The position numbers were made by a program, and so were the translations under genes. DNA of 64,000 nucleotides from the NCBI RefSeq assembly GCF_036013745.1, contig NZ_CP107880.1:3720001-3784000 (forward strand), read 5' to 3'. Shown one piece after another: positions 28,791 to 38,132 of this stretch. Every line of letters starts with the position of its first letter. Within the stretch, counting starts at the first letter, position 1. The DNA comes from Streptomyces sp. NBC_00483. GTDB lineage: Bacteria > Actinomycetota > Actinomycetes > Streptomycetales > Streptomycetaceae. The notes under the pieces are model-generated. The model searched no databases. It saw only the letters and a list, made by a program, of their open reading frames with translations, and was not told where the DNA came from.

Positions 28791-30833
28791 CTAAACGGGC
28801 CGCGCGTCCGGGGGGCCTGTAAGGGGCACTTCGGCTCCCGCGGACGCCTCCGCGAACACGCCGAGCAGGGCGTGCGCGCGGGGGGACGCGGCCAGTTCCT
28901 CCAGGGTGACGGGCCGGCCCTCGGCGTCGGCGACGGGCAGCCGCCAGTTCGGGTACTCGGCCCAGGTGCCGGGCAGGTTCTGCGGGCGCCGGTCGCCCAC
29001 CAGGTCGGGCAGCCACACCCCGGTCATCCGGGCGGGTGTGCGCCACAGGAACCGGTGGACCGCACGCACCGCCTCCTCCTCGTCGCGCGTTCCGTGCGCG
29101 AACAGGCCCATCCGGGCGAACAGGGCGAGCCACTCCGCCACCTCGGCCGCCGCCTCCGCCCCGCTCGCCGACGACAGGCCGAGCCGCTCGCGCAGCCGTA
29201 CGTCGTCGCCGCTCAGGCGGGCGGCGGTGGACGGCAGGTCGTGGGTGGTGGCGGTGGCGACGCAGTCCGTGCGCCAGGCCTCGGCGGGGACGGGGCGTCC
29301 GTCGCCCTCCCAGTCGCGCTCGAACCACAGCACGGACGTGCCGAGCACCCCGCGCGCGTGCAGCGTCCCGCGCACGCCCGGCTCGACGGTGCCGAGGTCC
29401 TCCCCGATGACGTACGTGCCCGAGCGCGACGCCTCCAGGAGCAGCACGGCGAGCATGGCCTCGGCGTCGTAGTGGACGTAGCAGCCCTCGGTCGGCGGCA
29501 GGCCCTCCGGGATCCACCAGAGCCGGAACAGGCCCATCACGTGGTCGATGCGGATGGCGCCCGCGTGCCGCATCAGATTGCGGAGCAGGTCGCGGAAGGC
29601 GGCGTAGCCGGTCTCCGCGAGGCGGTCGGGGCGCCACGGCGGCAGGCCCCAGTCCTGGCCGCGCGCGTTGAAGGCGTCCGGGGGCGCGCCCACGCTGATG
29701 CCCTGCGCGAAGATGTCGCGCTGCGCCCACGCGTCGGCGCCGCCGGGGTGCACGCCGACGGCGAGGTCGTGCACGAGCCCGATCGGCATGCCCGCCTCGC
29801 GCGCCGCACGCTGGGCGGCGGCGAGTTGCCCGTCCGTGAGCCAGGCGAGCCGGCAGTGGAAGTCGACGCGGTCCATCAGCTCCCGGCGGGCGTGGCCGGT
29901 CTGCGGCGAGCGCGGGTCCTGGAGGGCGGCCGGCCAGGTGTGCCGGTCGGGGCCGTACCGCTCGGCGAGCGCGCAGTACGTGGCGTGGTCCTCCAGGGCC
30001 GTGCCCTGTGCGGCGAGGTAGTCCCAGTAGGAGGCGCGCCTGCCGGGGGTGAGCGGCACCTCGTGGATCGCTTCGAGCGCCGTCCGCTTCAGCGCCCACA
30101 CCGCGTCCCGGTCGATCAGCGCGCCCTGGGTGAGCACCGCCTCGCGCAGCCGGGCGGCCTCCCGGGCGTGCTGAGGGACGTATGCGTACTCGGGTATGTC
30201 CTCGATCCGCAGGTGGACGGGGTCGGGGAAGCGGCGCGAGGAGGGGCGGTACGGGGACGGGTCCGTGCCGCCGTCGGGCCCGGCGGGGACCGCCGCGTGC
30301 AGCGGGTTGACCTGGAGGAATCCGGTGCCGTGGGTGCGGGCCGACCAGGACGCCAGGTCGGCCAGGTCCGCGAGGTCGCCCATGCCCCAGGAGCGGGTGG
30401 AGAGCAGCGAGTAGAGCTGGACGAGCAGTCCGTGGGTGCGCGGCGGCGGGGCCGGCGCTGTGGGCGGCGCGGCGATCAGATGGGCTTCGGCGCGGCGCCC
30501 GTCGGGCGTGCTGACGCGCAGCCGGTGCGTGCCGGGCGGCGTCGCGGTGCCGGGGTCCCAGGGGTCGAAGCGGTCCCCGCCCTCCGGCCGCAGCCGCAGC
30601 TCGGCCCCTTCGGGCAGGCCCGTCACCCAGCGCGGGACGCTGCCGTCGGCCCACACCACCACGGTCGGCGGCAGCAGCCGCTCGGGCGGCTCGGCGGGAT
30701 CCGCGCTCACGTCCACGCCGAGCGCGGCGAGGGCCGCCGCCACCGCCGCGTCCGAGGCGTGGACGGTGCGGCCCGGCGCCGGGGAGTAGGAGGTGGCCAC
30801 TCCGTGCAGCGCGGCGATCCGGGCCTGCGTCAT
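28791..30833 (-). CDS. malQ: 4-alpha-glucanotransferase (amylomaltase, GH77)
   Basis: The protein has 680 residues. It transfers segments of alpha-1,4-glucans between acceptors in maltodextrin and glycogen metabolism in the cytoplasm. The GH77 catalytic residues are in place: nucleophile D430 (RIDHVMG), acid/base E478 (GEDLGTV) and D532 (THDLPS). The N-terminal extension with a beta-sandwich (about residues 1-140) is typical of actinobacterial MalQ. There are no maltose transport genes in the window. The small peptide gene upstream ends 5 bp before its start. Confidence 0.95.
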   Translation of the reverse strand: MTQARIAALHGVATSYSPAPGRTVHASDAAVAAALAALGVDVSADPAEPPERLLPPTVVVWADGSVPRWVTGLPEGAELRLRPEGGDRFDPWDPGTATPPGTHRLRVSTPDGRRAEAHLIAAPPTAPAPPPRTHGLLVQLYSLLSTRSWGMGDLADLADLASWSARTHGTGFLQVNPLHAAVPAGPDGGTDPSPYRPSSRRFPDPVHLRIEDIPEYAYVPQHAREAARLREAVLTQGALIDRDAVWALKRTALEAIHEVPLTPGRRASYWDYLAAQGTALEDHATYCALAERYGPDRHTWPAALQDPRSPQTGHARRELMDRVDFHCRLAWLTDGQLAAAQRAAREAGMPIGLVHDLAVGVHPGGADAWAQRDIFAQGISVGAPPDAFNARGQDWGLPPWRPDRLAETGYAAFRDLLRNLMRHAGAIRIDHVMGLFRLWWIPEGLPPTEGCYVHYDAEAMLAVLLLEASRSGTYVIGEDLGTVEPGVRGTLHARGVLGTSVLWFERDWEGDGRPVPAEAWRTDCVATATTHDLPSTAARLSGDDVRLRERLGLSSASGAEAAAEVAEWLALFARMGLFAHGTRDEEEAVRAVHRFLWRTPARMTGVWLPDLVGDRRPQNLPGTWAEYPNWRLPVADAEGRPVTLEELAASPRAHALLGVFAEASAGAEVPLTGPPDARPV

Positions 30834-30838
30834 CGAAC

Positions 30839-31057
30839 TCAGCCCGCGGCGAGACCGGTGGGTGTGGGCTCGGAAGTGAGGGGGGACTCGTCCGTCATGG
30901 GCGGCTCGGAAGTCAGGGGGGCGTAGTCCGCGAAGGCGGGTTCGCTGGTGAGGGGCGCTTCGAAGGAGCAGGTGCTGGTGACGTCGGCGTCGTCGATCAT
31001 GCTGAGGTCCGCCTGTTTGGAGAGGGCCGAGAGCAGGAGCTGTGCTGATGCGGCCAC
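30839..31057 (-). CDS. 72-residue peptide with PLTSEP repeats, possible RiPP precursor
   Basis: GTG 31057 is preceded by gaaggagg at ideal spacing, so this is a real gene. Residues 1-32 form a leader-like part (SAQLLLSALSKQADLSMIDDADVTSTC). The rest has three near-identical units, APLTSEP, APLTSEP and SPLTSEP, separated by short acidic spacers (AFADY, PMTDE). Regularly spaced Thr/Ser and Glu/Asp recall ester-linked graspetide cores, but no ATP-grasp ligase or other modifying enzyme is adjacent, so this is only a suggestion. It lies 5 bp upstream of malQ on the same strand and diverges from the GH84 gene. Confidence 0.6.
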   Translation of the reverse strand: MAASAQLLLSALSKQADLSMIDDADVTSTCSFEAPLTSEPAFADYAPLTSEPPMTDESPLTSEPTPTGLAAG

Positions 31058-31315
31058 GGGGGCCTCCTTCGTCGTAAGGCGTCGGGAGTCGAAAGACCTA
31101 CCCAGAAGCTACGACCTCAGGCCTCTTTCACCGAACAACGTGTTACTGGTCACAGTGTGTACAACGAAAGGAACTTTGCCCGAGGGCCTGAACAGCCGAA
31201 AAAAATCCCGTTCGACCAGGCAACTCGTCGGTAGGGCCGGTTACCGCCCATCGACGGCCTCCTCCCTTCTATCCTTGTGCCTCTTGAGTCAGGTTCGAAC
31301 CACAGGGAGTACGCC

Positions 31316-34291
31316 GTGCAGCTCCGGCGCAGGAAGAGGGCGGCTGCCCTCGCGGTCGCCGTCATCGCCGGGACGCTGGGCGGGGCCACGGGGGCCGTGG
31401 CCGCTCCCCCGACGCCGGGGACGACCACCGGGGACCTGAAGTCGGACGCGAAGCTGCCCGCGGTGTGGCCGCGCCCGCAGTCCCTCAAGGCGTCGGACGA
31501 CGCGGACGGGGTCGCGGTCCCGGACGAGGTGACGCTCCTGGTGCCGCCGGGCTCCGACTCGTACGCCGTGGACGCGCTGCGCAAGGCACTGAAGGGCGCG
31601 GGGGCGCGGGACATCCGGCAGGTCTCCGCCGAGCACGACGTGCCCCGCGACGCGCGGCTCGTGGTGCGGCTCGCCACCGAGTCCCCGCAGGCCAGGACGG
31701 GCGCGGGCGACTACCGTCCCGACTCGGGCAAGGGGAGGGCCGGCTCTCTCGACGCGACCCTGCGCGGCCTCGGCGCGAGCGCCCGCGGCGATCTCCCGTC
31801 CGGCGGCTACCGGCTCGCCGTGGGCCGCGCGGCGGGGACGCCGACCGTCGCCATCGAGGGCATCGGCGACGACGGCCTGTTCCACGCGGCGCAGACGTTC
31901 CGGCAACTGATCGACCGGCGGACCGTCGCGGGGGTTGTCGTACGGGACTGGCCGGGCACGGCCGTACGCGGTCTGACGGAGGGTTTCTACGGCACGCCGT
32001 GGACGACGGAGCAGCGCCTGGACCAGCTCGACTTCATGGGCCGCACCAAGCAGAACCGCTACCTGTACGCGCCCGGCGACGACCTGTACCGCCAGGCCCG
32101 CTGGCGCGAGCCGTACCCGGCCGACCAGCGCGCCGACTTCCGCAGGCTCGCCGAGCGGGCCCGCGCCAACCACGTGACGCTCGGCTGGGCCGTGGCGCCG
32201 GGGCAGGCGATGTGCATGTCGTCGCCGGACGACATCAAGGCGCTCACCCGCAAGCTCGACGCGATGTGGGCGCTCGGGGTGCGGGCCTTCCAGCTCCAGT
32301 TCCAGGACGTGTCGTACAGCGAGTGGCACTGCGCGTCGGACGCGCGGGAGTTCGGCTCCGGTCCCGACTCCGCGGCGAAGGCGCAGGCGAAGGTCGCGAA
32401 CGCGGTGGCGAAGCACCTCGCGGCCCGGCACCCGGGCGCGGGGCCGCTGTCCCTGATGCCGACCGAGTACTACCAGGACGGCACGACGGAGTACCGGACG
32501 GCGCTCGCCCGCGATCTGGACGACGCGGTGGAGGTCGCGTGGACGGGCGTCGGCGTGGTGCCGCGCACGATCACCGGCGGCGAACTGGCAGGTGTGCAGG
32601 GCGCGTTCGGCGGCGGGCACAAGCTGCTCACGATGGACAACTACCCGGTCAACGACTACGCGCAGGACCGGATATTCCTGGGCCCGTACATGGGCCGGGA
32701 GCCCGCCGTGGCCTCCGGTTCCGCGGCGGTCCTCGCCACGGCCATGGAGCAGCCCGCTGCCTCCCGCATCCCGCTGTTCACGACCGCGGACTACGCCTGG
32801 AACCCGCGCGACTACCGGGCGCAGGAGTCCTGGCAGGCGGCGATCGACGATCTTGCGGACGGCGAGAAGCAGACCGAGGAGGCGCTCTCCGCCCTCGCGG
32901 GCAACGACGCGTCTTCGGTGCTCGGCGCGGACGAGTCGGCCTATCTGAAGCCGCTGATCTCGGCGTTCCGGAAGGCGCGCACGACGACGGACGCGGACAG
33001 CACCAAGAAGACGGCGGCGGCCCTGCGCGACGCGTTCACCCAGATGCGCCGCACACCTTCGGCCCTCGACGGCACGGAGCTGGACTCCGAAGTCCGGCCC
33101 TGGGCCGACAAGTTGGGCCGCTACGGGCAGGCGGGCGAGGCCGCGGTCGACATGCTGGAGGCCGCAAGCCGCGACGACAAGGCGGCGGCATGGAAGGCGG
33201 CACGCCACTTGTCGTCCCTCCGCAAGGAGTTGGCCAAGTCGAGCGCCACGGTCGGCAAGGGAGTGTTGGACCCGTTCCTGACGAAGGCCGAGAAGGAGTT
33301 CGCCTCCTGGTCGGGTACGGACCGCGCGGACGCGTCGAAGGGCGCGAAGGCCGAACTCCCGCGCGCCCGCGCCCTGTCCACGGTCACGGTCCTCGCCGAC
33401 CCCGGCACCTCGGGCACGGTCGAGGCGCACGCCCCCGGCGAGGGCTGGAAGCGGATCGGCGCGCTCACGGACGGCGGCTTCACGGAGCTGGACGCCCACA
33501 ACACCCGCGCGGACGCGGTACGCGTCACGGGCGCGTCGTCCGACGCGGTGACCCACGTGGTCCCCTGGTACGCGGACTCCCCCGCGGCCTCCGTCACCCT
33601 GGCCCGCACCGAGACCGACGCCGAAATCGGCGGCGCACCCCAGCGACTGACGGCCCACCTGACGGCGCAGCGCCCGGGCGCCGTGCGCGGCCGCCTGACG
33701 ACGAAGGCCCCGCACGGCATCAAGGTCGACCTCCCGCACCAGTCCGAACTCCCGCGCGGCACAAAGGTCGACGTGCCCGTCGAGGTGACAGTTCCCGCGG
33801 ACACCCCCGCGGGCACGTACTCCATCCCCTTCACCTTCGGCGACGAGACCCGCACCCTCTCGGTCCGCGCCTACCCCCGCACGGCGGGCCCCGACCTGGC
33901 CCGCTCCGGCAAGGCCTCCTCCTCCGCGGACGAGACCCCGGACTTCCCGGCGAAGGCCGCCAACGACGGCAAGACGTCGACGCGTTGGTCCTCCCCCGTG
34001 AAGAACGGCGAATGGTGGCAGGTCGAACTCGCCAAGCCCACCCGCCTCGGCCTGGTCACCCTCCACTGGCAGGACGCCTACGCCAAGCACTACCGCGTCC
34101 AGACCTCCCCCGACGGCCGCACCTGGCGCACGGCGGCAACCGTGCGAGACGGCCAGGGCGGCCACGAGTCGGTCCGCATGGACGCGAAGGACGTGCGGTT
34201 CGTCCGGGTCGTGGGCGACAAGAGGGCGACGCAGTACGGGATTTCGTTGTGGAGTGTGGGGGCGTACGGGGTGGCGGACGAGGACGAGTGA
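31316..34291 (+). CDS. Secreted GH84-type beta-N-acetylglucosaminidase with CBM32
   Basis: The protein has 991 residues from GTG 31316 (agggag upstream). Signal peptide RRRKRAAALAVAVIAGTLGG ends near AVAA. An N-terminal GH20b-like domain precedes the GH84 barrel (RGLTEGFYGTPWTTEQRL, NRYLYAPGDD, FQLQFQDVSYSEWHC). GH84 enzymes remove beta-GlcNAc by substrate-assisted catalysis with an Asp-Asp pair; here the pair reads Gln-Asp. The C-terminus (DLARSGKASSSADETPDFPA...) is an F5/8-type carbohydrate-binding module. It probably acts on GlcNAc glycans outside the cell. The changed dyad leaves activity open. Confidence 0.85.
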   Translation: MQLRRRKRAAALAVAVIAGTLGGATGAVAAPPTPGTTTGDLKSDAKLPAVWPRPQSLKASDDADGVAVPDEVTLLVPPGSDSYAVDALRKALKGAGARDIRQVSAEHDVPRDARLVVRLATESPQARTGAGDYRPDSGKGRAGSLDATLRGLGASARGDLPSGGYRLAVGRAAGTPTVAIEGIGDDGLFHAAQTFRQLIDRRTVAGVVVRDWPGTAVRGLTEGFYGTPWTTEQRLDQLDFMGRTKQNRYLYAPGDDLYRQARWREPYPADQRADFRRLAERARANHVTLGWAVAPGQAMCMSSPDDIKALTRKLDAMWALGVRAFQLQFQDVSYSEWHCASDAREFGSGPDSAAKAQAKVANAVAKHLAARHPGAGPLSLMPTEYYQDGTTEYRTALARDLDDAVEVAWTGVGVVPRTITGGELAGVQGAFGGGHKLLTMDNYPVNDYAQDRIFLGPYMGREPAVASGSAAVLATAMEQPAASRIPLFTTADYAWNPRDYRAQESWQAAIDDLADGEKQTEEALSALAGNDASSVLGADESAYLKPLISAFRKARTTTDADSTKKTAAALRDAFTQMRRTPSALDGTELDSEVRPWADKLGRYGQAGEAAVDMLEAASRDDKAAAWKAARHLSSLRKELAKSSATVGKGVLDPFLTKAEKEFASWSGTDRADASKGAKAELPRARALSTVTVLADPGTSGTVEAHAPGEGWKRIGALTDGGFTELDAHNTRADAVRVTGASSDAVTHVVPWYADSPAASVTLARTETDAEIGGAPQRLTAHLTAQRPGAVRGRLTTKAPHGIKVDLPHQSELPRGTKVDVPVEVTVPADTPAGTYSIPFTFGDETRTLSVRAYPRTAGPDLARSGKASSSADETPDFPAKAANDGKTSTRWSSPVKNGEWWQVELAKPTRLGLVTLHWQDAYAKHYRVQTSPDGRTWRTAATVRDGQGGHESVRMDAKDVRFVRVVGDKRATQYGISLWSVGAYGVADEDE

Positions 34292-34364
34292 GCGGCGGCG
34301 CGTGAACCGCACGCGCCGCTGAGCCGGAACGGACCTTCCCACTTCCGGCACTTCTCGCGGCAAC

Positions 34365-34394
34365 TATGTACTCGATACATATACGCGGTACATA
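34365..34394. promoter_or_regulatory. Probable PadR operator upstream of padR-ABC operon
   Basis: Perfect inverted repeat TATGTA-n5-TACATA (34365-34381), followed by a further half-site gtacata (34388-34394). It lies just upstream of the ATG at 34403. AT-rich ATGT/ACAT arms are typical PadR sites and fit autoregulation. Confidence 0.75.
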
Positions 34395-34402
34395 CTCCTC
34401 GC

Positions 34403-34945
34403 ATGAGCACCCGCCACGTCCTCCTTGGGCTGCTCGCCTCCGGTCCGCGCCACGGCTACGACCTCAAGCGACGCCACGACGAACGTTTCCCGCAGGCCCG
34501 CCCGCTCGCGTACGCGCAGGTGTACACGACACTCCAGCGCCTGGTCCGGGACGGCCTTGTGGAGGTCGAGGGCACCGATTCCGACGGTGGCCCGGAGCGC
34601 ACCCTCTACCGCGTGACGGCCGACGGGTCGCGCCAACTTCTCGACTGGACACGGGAGATCACTCCGCCCGCCCCGCACGTCACCAACGAGATCTTCGCCA
34701 AGGTCGTCGTCTCCATCCTCGTCGCGGAGCAGGGCGCCGACCCGGACACCCATCTGCACGAACAGCGCGCCGCCCACATGGCACGCATGCGTGAGCTCAC
34801 CGCACTGAAGACCGACCCCGGCGCGGACCTCACCACCGTCCTGTCCGCCGACTACGCCCTGGCCCACCTCGACGCCGACCTGCGCTGGATGGCGTCCACG
34901 GCGGCCAGGCTCGCCACTTTGACCGCGGAGGTCACTGCAACATGA
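34403..34945 (+). CDS. PadR-family transcriptional regulator
   Basis: The protein has 180 residues. The winged helix at the N-terminus is canonical (HVLLGLLASGPRHGYDLKRR...AQVYTTLQRLVRDGLV...RTLYRVTADG), followed by the Vir_act_alpha_C dimerisation helices. Its stop overlaps the next start (ATGA at 34942), so it is translated with the ABC exporter, which it probably represses through the palindrome in front of the gene. Such regulators often respond to a toxic compound exported by the neighbouring pump. Confidence 0.92.
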   Translation: MSTRHVLLGLLASGPRHGYDLKRRHDERFPQARPLAYAQVYTTLQRLVRDGLVEVEGTDSDGGPERTLYRVTADGSRQLLDWTREITPPAPHVTNEIFAKVVVSILVAEQGADPDTHLHEQRAAHMARMRELTALKTDPGADLTTVLSADYALAHLDADLRWMASTAARLATLTAEVTAT

Positions 34946-35640
34946 GCACTCCCTCCCTCCTGTCCGCCGTGGGTCTGACCAAGGCGTACGGAAAGACTCC
35001 GGCGCTGCGCGGCATCGGCATCGACGTGCGCCCCGGCGAGTTCGTCGCCGTCACGGGCGCCAGCGGCAGCGGAAAGTCGACGCTGCTGCACTGCCTGGCC
35101 GGCATCGCCCGCCCCGACGAGGGCACGGTGACGTACGCGGGCGAGCCCCTGCACCGGTTCGACGAGGAGCGGCTGAGCGAGCTGCGCCGCACCGAGTTCG
35201 GCGTCGTCTTCCAATTCGGCCAGCTCATCCCGGAGTTGTCGGCCCTGGACAACGTGGCGCTGCCGCTGCTGCTCGCGGGACGACCGCGCGCCGCGGCGCA
35301 GGCGGAGGCCGATGCGTGGCTGGAGCGGTTCGGCGTGCGCGGGCAGCGCGAGCTGCGGCCCGGCGCGATGAGCGGCGGACAGACCCAACGGGTGGCCCTG
35401 GCAAGGGCGTTGGTGACGGAGCCGAAGGTCGTCTTCGCCGACGAGCCGACCGGCGCGCTCGACTCGCTGGCCACCGAGCAGGTCCTCGCCTCCCTGGTCC
35501 ACGCGACCCGGGAGACGCACACGGCCGTGGTCCTGGTGACGCACGAGGCGCAGGTCGCGGCGTACGCGGACCGGGAGGTGCGGCTGCTGGACGGAGCGAC
35601 GCAGGACACGTCCGCGCCGTCGACGGCGGTGACCCGATGA
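34942..35640 (+). CDS. ABC transporter ATP-binding protein (MacB/LolD type)
   Basis: The protein has 232 residues. Walker A GASGSGKST at 39-47, Q-loop FQFGQLIPELS, signature SGGQ at 144-147, Walker B ending D167-E168 and H-loop VTHE are all intact. It energises the FtsX-like permease encoded next, with which it overlaps by ATGA (35637). The pair resembles exporters of antimicrobial peptides or lipophilic compounds. Confidence 0.93.
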   Translation: MSTPSLLSAVGLTKAYGKTPALRGIGIDVRPGEFVAVTGASGSGKSTLLHCLAGIARPDEGTVTYAGEPLHRFDEERLSELRRTEFGVVFQFGQLIPELSALDNVALPLLLAGRPRAAAQAEADAWLERFGVRGQRELRPGAMSGGQTQRVALARALVTEPKVVFADEPTGALDSLATEQVLASLVHATRETHTAVVLVTHEAQVAAYADREVRLLDGATQDTSAPSTAVTR

Positions 35641-36989
35641 GCGTCTCCTCCGATCTGCGCCTCGCCTGGCTGCTGACCCGCGGCGCGGACCGCCTGGAGC
35701 GGCGGCGGGCGGTGCTCACGGCGCTCGGCGCCACGGCGGCGACCGGGTTCGCGTGCGCGGCCGTGGCCCTCGCGAGCGTGCGCGGCCAGGTCCAGTTCCC
35801 TTATGGGAACGGCCTGTTGGACCAGCCGGGCACACGGCGGGGCGTCGTCGCCGGGCTGCTCCTGCTCCTCGTCCCGGTGCTCGGCTTCCTCGGGCAGTGC
35901 GCCCGGATCGGCGCGGTCCACCGCGACCGGCGGCTCGCCGGGCTGCGGCTCGCCGGGGCGGGCCCGAAGCAAGTGCGGCGGATCGCGGCGTTGGAGGCCG
36001 GGCTCGCGTGCCTGGCGGGGGCGCTCATCGGATACGCGGGGTTCGCGACGGCCGCGCTGAGCGTGGACCGGGCGGTGGACCCCGTCGCATGGCTGGGTGC
36101 CGCCGTCGTGACGCTCGCGGTGCCGGTGCTCGGCGTCCTGGTGAGCGCGGTGGCGCTGCGCCGGGTCATCGCCTCGCCGCTGGGGCACGTGCGGCGGGAG
36201 GGGGCGGGGCGCGGTCCCGGGCTCCTCCTCGGGCTTCTGCTGCCCGTCGTCCTCGTCATGCTCGGCGCGGGCCTGGTCCTCGTCCGCGGCAGCTCCGGTA
36301 CGGCCGCGTCCCTGCCGCTGTTCGTGGTCGGCGCCGTGGTGCTGAGCGGGACGGGCGCCATCTGGGTCGCGGGGACGGCCGCCCGGCTCATCGGGCGGCG
36401 GTTCGCTCCGCGCACCGAACGTCCCGCTGTGCTGCTGGCCGCGCACCGACTGCAGGAGGACCCTTGGTCGGCGGCCCGCAGCCACGCGGCCGTCATCCTG
36501 GTCACCGTCGTCGGGGTCGGCCTGGCCGGGCTCCGTGAGGTGATGCTCGACCAACTGGCGGCGAACGAGGCCGAGACCGGCGTGCCGCAGGACGTCGGCT
36601 ACTACACGTACGGCCTGAACCTCACCGCCACCGCGGTGCTGATCGCCCTGCTGATCAGCCTGGCGGCGCTCGCGGTCGGCACCGCCGAGTCACTGTCCTC
36701 GCGGCGCCGAGCACTCGCCGCGCAGGTCGCGGCCGGGGTGCCGCGCCGGATCCTGACGCGGGCGCTGCTCCTTGAGACGGCCCTGTCGCTGACCCCGGCC
36801 CTCGTCCTCGCGACACTCGGCGGCACGGCGATCCACACGGCGTACGCGAGGATCGCGGGGCAGTCCGTCCCCTGGGCGCTGCCACTCCTCGTCCCGGTGG
36901 GCGTCGGCGCGGCCTGCCTGCTGGCCACCGCCACGGCGCTGCCGCTGCTGCACCGCTCGACACACCCGTCGCGGCTCAGGGTGGCGTGA
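35637..36989 (+). CDS. FtsX-like ABC permease
   Basis: The protein has 450 residues and about ten hydrophobic helices in two FtsX-type halves (for example VVAGLLLLLVPVLGFLGQCAR, AVLIALLISLAALAVGTAES, ALLLETALSLTPALVLATLGG). There is no large extracytoplasmic domain. It is the membrane partner of the preceding ATPase. A strong terminator follows, so padR, the ATPase gene and this gene form one operon. Confidence 0.9.
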   Translation: MSVSSDLRLAWLLTRGADRLERRRAVLTALGATAATGFACAAVALASVRGQVQFPYGNGLLDQPGTRRGVVAGLLLLLVPVLGFLGQCARIGAVHRDRRLAGLRLAGAGPKQVRRIAALEAGLACLAGALIGYAGFATAALSVDRAVDPVAWLGAAVVTLAVPVLGVLVSAVALRRVIASPLGHVRREGAGRGPGLLLGLLLPVVLVMLGAGLVLVRGSSGTAASLPLFVVGAVVLSGTGAIWVAGTAARLIGRRFAPRTERPAVLLAAHRLQEDPWSAARSHAAVILVTVVGVGLAGLREVMLDQLAANEAETGVPQDVGYYTYGLNLTATAVLIALLISLAALAVGTAESLSSRRRALAAQVAAGVPRRILTRALLLETALSLTPALVLATLGGTAIHTAYARIAGQSVPWALPLLVPVGVGAACLLATATALPLLHRSTHPSRLRVA

Positions 36990-37000
36990 CGGCTTCGGAT

Positions 37001-37047
37001 ACGAGGACGGGGGCGCGGGAGAAGTTCTCCCGCACCCCCGTCCTCGT
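37001..37047. terminator. Bidirectional terminator between permease and mscS
   Basis: Arms of about 20 bp (acgaggacgggggcgcggga and its near-perfect complement, one mismatch) separate the converging genes. Confidence 0.88.
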
Positions 37048-37058
37048 AGGCCCGTTGG

Positions 37059-38132
37059 CTACTTCGACAGATTCGCCGGCGGTATCGGCGACGCCGCAAG
37101 GGACTGCGGGGACGTGGCCGACGCGTAGGCCGACGGGGCCGAGACGCCGGCCGACGGGTCGGCGGACTCGCCGTCCACCTGGGCCGGGACGCCGCCGACG
37201 ATGCGGATGCCCGCCTCGTCGAAGGCCCGCTTGATGCGCCAGCGCAGCTCGCGCGAGATGGTCAGGGACTTGCCGGGCATGGTCTTGGCGGAGACGCCCA
37301 CCACCATGGAGTCGAGCAGCACGCTGTCCAGGCCGAGCACCTCGACCGGGCCCCACAGCATCTCGTTCCACGGCTCGGACTTGCTCATGGTCTCGGCGAC
37401 CTCGGTCAGGGTCTCCTTGACCTTGTCGAGGTCCTCGTCGGCGCGGACGGTGACGTCGACGGCCGCGGTGGACCAGCCCTGGGAGAGGTTGCCGATCCGC
37501 TTGACCTCGCCGTTGCGCACGTACCAGATCTCGCCCTCGGCGCCCCGCAGCTTCGTCACGCGCAGGCCGACCTCGATGACCTCGCCGGAGGCGACGCCCG
37601 CGTCGATCGTGTCCCCGACGCCGTACTGGTCCTCGAGGATCATGAAGACGCCGGAGAGGAAGTCGGTGACGAGGTTGCGCGCGCCGAAACCGATCGCGAC
37701 ACCGGCGACACCGGCGGACGCGAGCAGCGGTGCGAGGTTGATCTTGAACGCGCCGAGCACCATGAGGGCGGCGGTGCCCAGGATCACGAACGAGGCCACC
37801 GAGCGCAGCACGCTGCCGATGGCCTCCGAGCGCTGCCGGCGCCGCTCCGTGTTCACAAGAAGACCACCGAGCGCGGACGTGGCACCGGCCTCGCTCCTGC
37901 GGTTCATCCGGTCGACGAACTTGGTGATGGTGCGGCGTATCACGGCGCGCAGCACAAAGGCGATGACGACGATCAGCAGAATCCGCAGGCCGACACTCAG
38001 CCAGGTGGACCAGTTCTGCTCGACCCAGCCGGCGGCCTGTCCGGCCTGCTCCTGGGCGTCCTTGAGTGTGGGTTTCGCGGGGTCGGACGAGACATCGCTC
38101 GTCCCCGTGGCCGACAGGACGGACAAGATCAC
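37059..38132 (-). CDS. MscS-family mechanosensitive ion channel
   Basis: The protein has 357 residues. Three transmembrane helices: STWLSVGLRILLIVVIAFVL, SVASFVILGTAALMVLGAF and the pore helix APLLASAGVAGVAIGFGARN. The MscS beta domain follows (VEGRLRVTKLRGAEG-like segment) with a cytoplasmic alpha/beta cage. It releases solutes on hypo-osmotic shock. GTG 38132 was chosen because ggagg lies eight bases upstream, although the frame is open to 38264. The Ala/Ser/Pro-rich C-terminus is variable. Confidence 0.9.
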   Translation of the reverse strand: MILSVLSATGTSDVSSDPAKPTLKDAQEQAGQAAGWVEQNWSTWLSVGLRILLIVVIAFVLRAVIRRTITKFVDRMNRRSEAGATSALGGLLVNTERRRQRSEAIGSVLRSVASFVILGTAALMVLGAFKINLAPLLASAGVAGVAIGFGARNLVTDFLSGVFMILEDQYGVGDTIDAGVASGEVIEVGLRVTKLRGAEGEIWYVRNGEVKRIGNLSQGWSTAAVDVTVRADEDLDKVKETLTEVAETMSKSEPWNEMLWGPVEVLGLDSVLLDSMVVGVSAKTMPGKSLTISRELRWRIKRAFDEAGIRIVGGVPAQVDGESADPSAGVSAPSAYASATSPQSLAASPIPPANLSK

